64,000 bases of DNA from Siphlonurus alternatus (lineage: Eukaryota > Arthropoda > Insecta > Ephemeroptera > Siphlonuridae): NCBI GenBank assembly GCA_949825025.1, contig OX463786.1:8047094-8111093 (forward strand), written 5' to 3'. The notes under the pieces were generated by a model that was not told the DNA's origin, did no database searches, and worked only from the letters and a program-made list of their open reading frames with translations. Position 1 is the stretch's first letter. Every line of letters starts with the position of its first letter. A program made the translations under genes and the position numbers. Shown in pieces: positions 58,908 through 64,000 of this stretch.

Positions 58908-60156
58908 TTTAGGCAAGAAGTATATTAAAACGATGCATGATAATGTACTTTTGGTACTGTATATCATATTGTAGAATTATGGCATCAATGGCATGTACTT
59001 AATTGTTTAAAATAACTTCATAATTATTTTGCCGTCAACACTTCTAGTAATTAATGCTACATTTTTATATTGTTTTAACAATATAACAAGAGTAAAGATA
59101 TTTTAAAATATAATTAATCATTAAATTAGAATATATATATTATATTATATTATTTTGTAATCCTTTTTTTTTTTTTGTAATATTAATTTTAGAGGATACA
59201 ATAAAATTGGTAAAAATCAATTATTTTTAAAGCACTCTTAAATTTGCAAAACAGAGCTTCCTATGGTCATATTGTGCCTAAACTTCTAATGATTTTATGA
59301 TACAAAGAGAAAAAAAATGATATAATTTACATACCGAAATAAATACAACATAATAATATTCATTCCATTTTCGAATTGATATTATTTACATACTTTTCAA
59401 CAATATAATTGTTCTCCAAACTTTTCCAAACAATAAAACACATTAAGATGATGACAGTGAAAAAGTCACTACCATCAAGGGTCAAAATTTATTGAAGCTC
59501 CCTCCCCTTGAATTTCATTTACTAGATAGCTTTACATGATATAAAAGTAATACATATTAATGGATGAGAAAAATGTAAACAAATATCATGCTATCTTCAT
59601 GGAAAGTTTATTTTTATATTTTATCTCTTGCATGGAGTGATAGTTATATTGTAGCGAGTTCTTTTTTTTGAAAAGAAATATTATATTGAACAAAATCTAA
59701 GATTCTTTTCACATGATGGCTTACATTGTTATTTTTTTAGAAGATAAAAAAAGCTGAACAAAATGTAGCAAAGAATTTACAAAATAAAGAATGGGATTGT
59801 ATTGTTCTAAAATTTTTAATTGTAATAATTAAATTTATGTATGAAAATATGAGTATTTTTCTACAGATTCTATAAGCTTAAAACTTGTTATTATATTTTA
59901 CATTAGCCAACAGCAGACTCTAAAAGTATTAAAGAGTGGACAAAAGAGTGCAAAAAATGATGAAAAAAAAAAACAACAAAAAAATGGAGAAAAGTACATT
60001 CACCTGGGATGCAGATAGAGAATAAAGCTTCGTAAAGTTTATTGTTAAGTTTTTTTTAATAGAAAACCAGTGACATTTTCTGATTGACGGTTAGGCAGGT
60101 CAGACTTCATATTATAATTTATATTTGGAAAATAATAATGGAAACAATTAATTTAA

Positions 60157-60503
60157 GGGTAAGGTAACGCCACCAATGTTAAAAAAAAAACTGACACAAA
60201 AATTCTGAAAATAATTTAAAATGTTCTCCTCTACACCCCTTATCAGCAGCTAAAATATCAGGTATACAAATACGATCTAGTTTTTGAGTTATGAATTTTT
60301 AAAGTTGACTAATTTAACATGGGAGTTCCATTTCTCCATGTTAAAGTAGTCAACTTTAAAAATTTATAACTCAAAAACTAGATCGCATTTGTATACCTGA
60401 TATTTTAGCTGCTGATAAGGGGTGTAGAGGAGAACATTTTAAATTCTTTTCAGAATTTTTGTGTGAGGGATTTTTTTTTAACATTGGTGGCGTTATCTTA
60501 CCC
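60157..60503. mobile_element. Family C TTAA hairpin, copy 3
   Basis: 347 bp; GGGTAAGGTAACGCCACCAA to GGTGGCGTTATCTTACCC; TTAA at 60153-60156 and 60504-60507. It lies in KCNIP intron 2, 120 bp from exon 2. Confidence 0.87.
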
Positions 60504-60622
60504 TTAATAAGTCAAACAATATTTTTTTTTTAAACTTAATGTATAATTTTCATGATAATTTTTGAAATTTTACTTACTAAAGAAGTTACAAAAATTATAC
60601 AGTATCCTTTCTTCATACTAAC

Positions 60623-60814
60623 CTCCTTGTGGGAAGAACTGTGAGTATATTCCTTTAAAAGTATCTTCTCTGACCACCCCCGATGGACATTCTGCCTTAA
60701 AGCCTCTGTATATTCTCTTGAGTTCTGGTTCTGAGAATCTTGTGGCTCGACAAAGCGCCTCCAAACTGTCGGGACGGTAACTGGGTGGTGCCTCGAGCTC
60801 CTCTAGTTCTGAGT
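60623..60814 (-). CDS. KCNIP: KCNIP second coding exon (EF-hand 1)
   Basis: Residues 64-127 plus the first base of codon 128. It reads (D)[58 protein letters not shown] and FFPQG, with donor GTTAGT. YRGFKxECPSGVVxEDTFKxIYxQFFPxG is the KChIP signature. EF-hand 1 (K103-D114) is degenerate, with CP in the loop, as in all neuronal calcium sensors. The acceptor used here is the one nearest the conserved sequence. Six further copies of the same acceptor lie upstream in a 33-bp minisatellite, so alternative starts 33 bp apart are possible. The phase (1) matches both neighbours. Confidence 0.93.
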
Positions 60815-61031
60815 CTGCAAAACACACGGAAAAATATGATTCCGAGTCTGCAAAACACACGGAAAACTATGATTCCGAGTCTGCAAAACACACGGAAAAA
60901 TATGATTCCGAGTCTGCAAAACACACGGAAAAATATGATTCTGAGTCTGCAAAACACACGGAAAAATATGATTCCGAGTCTGCAAAACACACGGAAAAAT
61001 ATGATTCCGAGTCTGCAAAACACACGGAAAA
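60811..61031 (-). repeat. 33-bp minisatellite duplicating a splice acceptor seven times
   Basis: Seven units (the seventh partial) of GAGTCTGCAAAACACACGGA + AAAATATGATTCC as read on the + strand, starting at 60811, 60844, 60877, 60910, 60943, 60976 and 61009. On the minus strand each carries the pyrimidine-rich acceptor CCGTGTGTTTTGCAG|ACTC. Acceptors therefore open exons at 60814, 60847, 60880, 60913, 60946, 60979 and 61012. Unit 2 has a T-to-G-type change (CTATG for ATATG) that makes TAG in the exon frame. Confidence 0.95.
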
Positions 61032-61488
61032 CGGTGAATTTCAGAGCAAGGGTGTAAAAAACTGAATTGGTCCCGTGGTATAAGGTACTGGTATTTTTAT
61101 CAATCCACTTTTTATGGTATTTTCCCCCCACTCTACCTCTTAGGGGCAATGTATGCGTCCCATTTCATTTAGCATTCCATACTTAAGGGGCCATATTCAA
61201 ACCTTCTCAAATAAGGCCGCTGTAGAACACACCATACGTTTTTAGGGATTTGTAGGAAAAGGCGGGATGTTAGGGCACAATGTAGGGGTCGAAATATTGT
61301 GTTTTGGGATATAACTTATGATCTTATGGACCCTAGCCCCCCTCCCTCCCCTTCTCACCTTCTCAATATGGCCGCTATACCCTCATCTACCTTGTAAGGA
61401 GATATAGGACACATAAAAGGAACCAAATTTTTGTGTTTTGGGACTTTTTTTAGTCTATTGTAATTAGCAATAATTGAACATATTGTAC

Positions 61489-61678
61489 CTAACGCAAATT
61501 TGACTCCAGTCCACGCTTGCTTGACGAAGTTTAAAAGTCTCCGATAGATGGATCTGGTGGCGCGCGATGCTCTCGACGCCGAACCTGATAAACCTTGTCT
61601 TCTTGACGTAGTTCCATGGTGCTGATGTAGATGGTGCTGCTTTGGCGGTGTGGGACCGCTGCTTACCATTCCGTACAT
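61489..61678 (-). CDS. KCNIP: KCNIP first coding exon (N-terminal region)
   Basis: 63 codons plus one base. It starts at ATG 61678 (MYGMVSSGPTPPKQHHLHQH), continues HGTTSRRQGLSGSASRASRA and TRSIYRRLLNFVKQAWTGVK, FAL, and ends at donor GTACAA. The leftover G joins the AC of the next exon to give D64. An in-frame TAG lies six codons upstream; a second ATG (M4) is also possible. The region is His-, Ser- and Arg-rich and then basic-amphipathic (RRLLNFVKQAWTGVKF), a plausible membrane or Kv4 contact. There is no MG start, so no N-myristoylation. KChIP genes commonly use several N termini; others may lie outside the window. Kv4 channel binding is inferred from family, not seen. Confidence 0.8.
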
Positions 61679-62230
61679 CGTGTAACAGTGCCTCTAATTT
61701 TCTTCTATATATGATATGTTTTCGTTTAGATTTTGATAAGATATGTGACTTTAGAATGTTATTAATTGAATATGTGATATAAATATAGTTTTTCTGTAAT
61801 ACTAGTATTACAATTCTATGAATTCTAATGTATTTCTTTAAAATTTTACTATTATATTTATCAATTTGCCTTTTTAGAATAATATTTTTTCGATTATTTT
61901 TTATTATTTTACAATTTTCTATCTTATTTTTCTTAAATTTTAAAATACCAAATCTAAATTTCTTTTTTAAAATCTTATTTAATTGTTCTAATTTTGTAAA
62001 TGACCTTGTAAGAGTCGTATTAAAATAATTTTGACTAATTGTTCTAATCAGATCACTTGTATCATGTAAACGTTCCTCTATTCTATCTTGATTGGATGGT
62101 ACTCGATCGTATTTATGTAAACGCAGCTTTATTGGAGACAGAAGTTTTCTCTCCACCTTCCCCGTATCTTGCAGTGTTATGTTTAGCATCGTCATTGATA
62201 TGAAGTTTTTAACCGAGATCTCATGATGAC
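61679..62230 (-). other. KCNIP: KCNIP 5' UTR part of the leader exon, with an overlapping long ORF
   Basis: A consensus branch point TACTAAC (62256-62250), a pyrimidine tract and ..TATATCCACAG define an acceptor whose exon starts at 62230 and runs to the donor at 61489 (742 nt). Upstream of the KCNIP ATG this exon is A-rich. In another frame it carries an open stretch that spans 62261-61464 (265 codons, rich in K, I, N and R) and overlaps the KCNIP start. Whether that frame is translated is unknown. The preceding exon and promoter are not identified. Confidence 0.65.
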
Positions 62231-62310
62231 CTGTGGATATAAGGGAGGTGTTAGTATACACACAACAATGTTAGGGGTTAATAAAGGTCGACTATATTAG
62301 ATATGATAAT

Positions 62311-62458
62311 CAGGCGCGGATCCACAGGAGGGGGGCTGGAGGGACCCCCTGAAATGTTGGATTTAACATGGGCCATTTCTTCCACTCCATGATTTTTTTT
62401 AACATTGACCTTATGGAGGAAGCCCCTCCCGAATTTTTATTTTCTGGATCTGCGCCTG
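62311..62458. mobile_element. Family J hAT-like MITE, copy 6
   Basis: CAGGCGCGGATCCACAGG to CTGGATCTGCGCCTG; flanking 8-mers ATGATAAT and ATGATAAC. It lies 80 bp upstream of the KCNIP leader-exon acceptor. Confidence 0.8.
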
Positions 62459-64000
62459 ATGATAACGCATAATGGTATAGTACTAAACTTCTTTATATTA
62501 CTAATTAGTTGAAATGTATATTAAAATTTTAGTATAATTCATTCTTAAAACATAGAAATTAATTGTTTAAGCTTGGAAAAAAATTTAACTTTATGTTATA
62601 TAATAATATTTCGTTGCAATAATGAGTTATCTGCTATTTTAAGTGAGCATTAATTCAAACTTATAATTCATATTGTAATATCAATAAAAGCAATAAACTC
62701 CATGTTAAGTCGTACTAATCGCACTATTTCTGTATTTGAGTAAATTTTATATTTAAAAAGATTAATATACACTGGTCACGTAAATCATAAATAATAATAT
62801 TTTAGCTATTATTGGCTTGTTGTATTATTACCATCAATAATAATGGATAATGTGACCTTTCATAAATTGTGGGAAATTTTTTTATTTATAAAACAACTGA
62901 TAACATGAATATCTCGTTAATAAAAAAAATTAAAGATAAAAAAAATATATAAACAAAATTTTAAGCTAATTTAAGTTTAGATGTTTTCAAAATTAAATTA
63001 GTGATTATTATTAAAATTTGTAATTTTTAATTTGTTGTATAAATAAAATAAAAAAACTAAAATTCTGTAAATATAATGAAATACCTTCAATTAAATGTGT
63101 AAAAAAAATAATTTAGAGTACAAATGAAACATTACTATTTAACAATTACATTGATTTGACAACTAAAAAAGGGGAAAAACATTAAAATTATACTGTTATT
63201 ATTATCAACACACTTTTCCTATATGACTTTTAACGCAAATCAAAACATCAAAATGAGGCAGGCTATACTTTGTATACATAGAAATATATACAACAGGAGC
63301 AAGATGTCATGTGCCACGTACTGTTTTTATCATAAAATTATTTAACTTACTGTTTTTTTTTTTTTAAATAAAGGCACCTTACGGTGAGATTCATGTCAAT
63401 AATTTTGTTTGAAGGACTTTACTGCAAATTACAATATTCATTCCAGAGTCAACTCTCAGTGTTTTAGAAGCAATTTGATGTTAATAAATCGCTGATACAT
63501 AATATAATATTTGCATTACTTTATTATAAGCGCAAGAGCATTATATTATTATACTTATTGTCAAAGTAAAATCGAAAAAAATCTACATTTTTAATTAAGT
63601 TTCAAGCGTGCAACAAACTTATTTAACCTTTCTAAATTTTGACAAAAATATTAAATTTCTAAACATGTTTAATTTACCGTTCTAAACTATTATATAAAGT
63701 TATGAAATTCCAAAAATAGGACCATCAAATTTAGCATAAATATACTGTATTTTTTTTTTTTTTTTTTTTACAACATCTTCAGTCATTGGCAGATAGTTTG
63801 TAACGAAGTTTCCTATTGGTGGAATAAAAGCCGAAGTACTCCTGAATATTCCCGATGACAGTCAAGTTAAATAATGATTAGATGATACCACCAAAGAGCG
63901 TATATGTACATTGTGCAATGTAAAATCTCTGATACCACTTTATATATTTTTTATTTGAGACTGCTTGTCGCAATGTAATCAAATTATTATTTAGTTAAAT
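62459..64000. other. A+T-rich DNA upstream of the KCNIP leader exon
   Basis: Probably intron of KCNIP, since an acceptor at 62230 implies an exon further upstream. No exon, promoter or repeat boundary was recognised; a T run lies at 63752-63769. Confidence 0.4.

Larger units (their letters stand above)
57498..60622 (-). other. KCNIP: KCNIP intron 2 with three TTAA hairpins
   Basis: 3125 bp between GTTAGT and ..CTTTCAG. It holds family G (58033-58254), family F (58259-58907) and family C (60157-60503), all in TTAA sites. The remaining sequence is A+T-rich and without exons. Confidence 0.85.

Noticed and set aside
60740..61149. Repeat-protein frames (for example [11 protein letters not shown] and VFCRLGIIF units)
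   Set aside because: They come from the 33-bp minisatellite in the intron next to KCNIP exon 2; no sign that they are coding apart from possible acceptor choice.

Overview
This window reads as nuclear DNA of an A+T-rich invertebrate, most likely an arthropod. The reasons are spliced eukaryotic genes with GT..AG introns, a CAAAATG start context typical of insects, a Kv-channel-interacting-protein ending of the arthropod kind (VFDSSI), and SINE copies whose central domain (TGAGGTTTTCCACGG..GGCCGTGGCC) I associate with insect genomes. The order and species cannot be fixed from sequence alone. Coding sequence is well under 3% of the window; the rest is introns, intergenic A+T-rich DNA and a dense layer of short inverted-repeat transposons.

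Genes. (1) The last two coding exons of PDCD4 lie on the + strand at 265-404 and 2189-2246. (2) A small gene on the + strand at about 31321-31850 encodes an 85-residue single-pass membrane protein that I do not recognise; it has a strong splice acceptor, a good start context and a downstream polyadenylation signal. (3) A KCNIP/KChIP-family calcium sensor gene runs on the - strand from the leader exon at 62230-61489 through four more coding exons to the stop at 55560. All exon phases join cleanly to give a 259-residue four-EF-hand protein. A 33-bp minisatellite has copied the acceptor of its second coding exon seven times.

Repeats. Several non-autonomous DNA transposon families can be defined from terminal inverted repeats and target duplications visible here. 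Family A (about 315 bp, ends GGAGTAYYGACCTC) and family B (about 545 bp, ends GGGGAATTCTC) both duplicate the dinucleotide AT and are inserted into one another. A set of near-perfect hairpins sits in duplicated TTAA sites (families C, F, G, I, N and others). hAT-like elements carry 8-bp duplications (ends CAGGCGCGGATCC, CAGGCTCG and CAGGGATCGG). There are also unclassified hairpins, one about 2.2-kb fold-back element whose arms are 131-bp tandem repeats, a 5S-rRNA-headed SINE with related SINE copies, and long (AT)n, (CT)n and (TTTA)n microsatellites. No transposase or reverse transcriptase reading frame is visible, so every element here is non-autonomous or decayed.

Layout: 1-3.1 kb PDCD4 end; 3.2-30.9 kb repeat-rich intergenic DNA; 31-31.9 kb small membrane-protein gene; 32-54.8 kb repeat-rich intergenic DNA; 54.9-62.2 kb KCNIP gene; 62.3-64 kb A+T-rich upstream DNA. 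The three genes show no obvious functional link.
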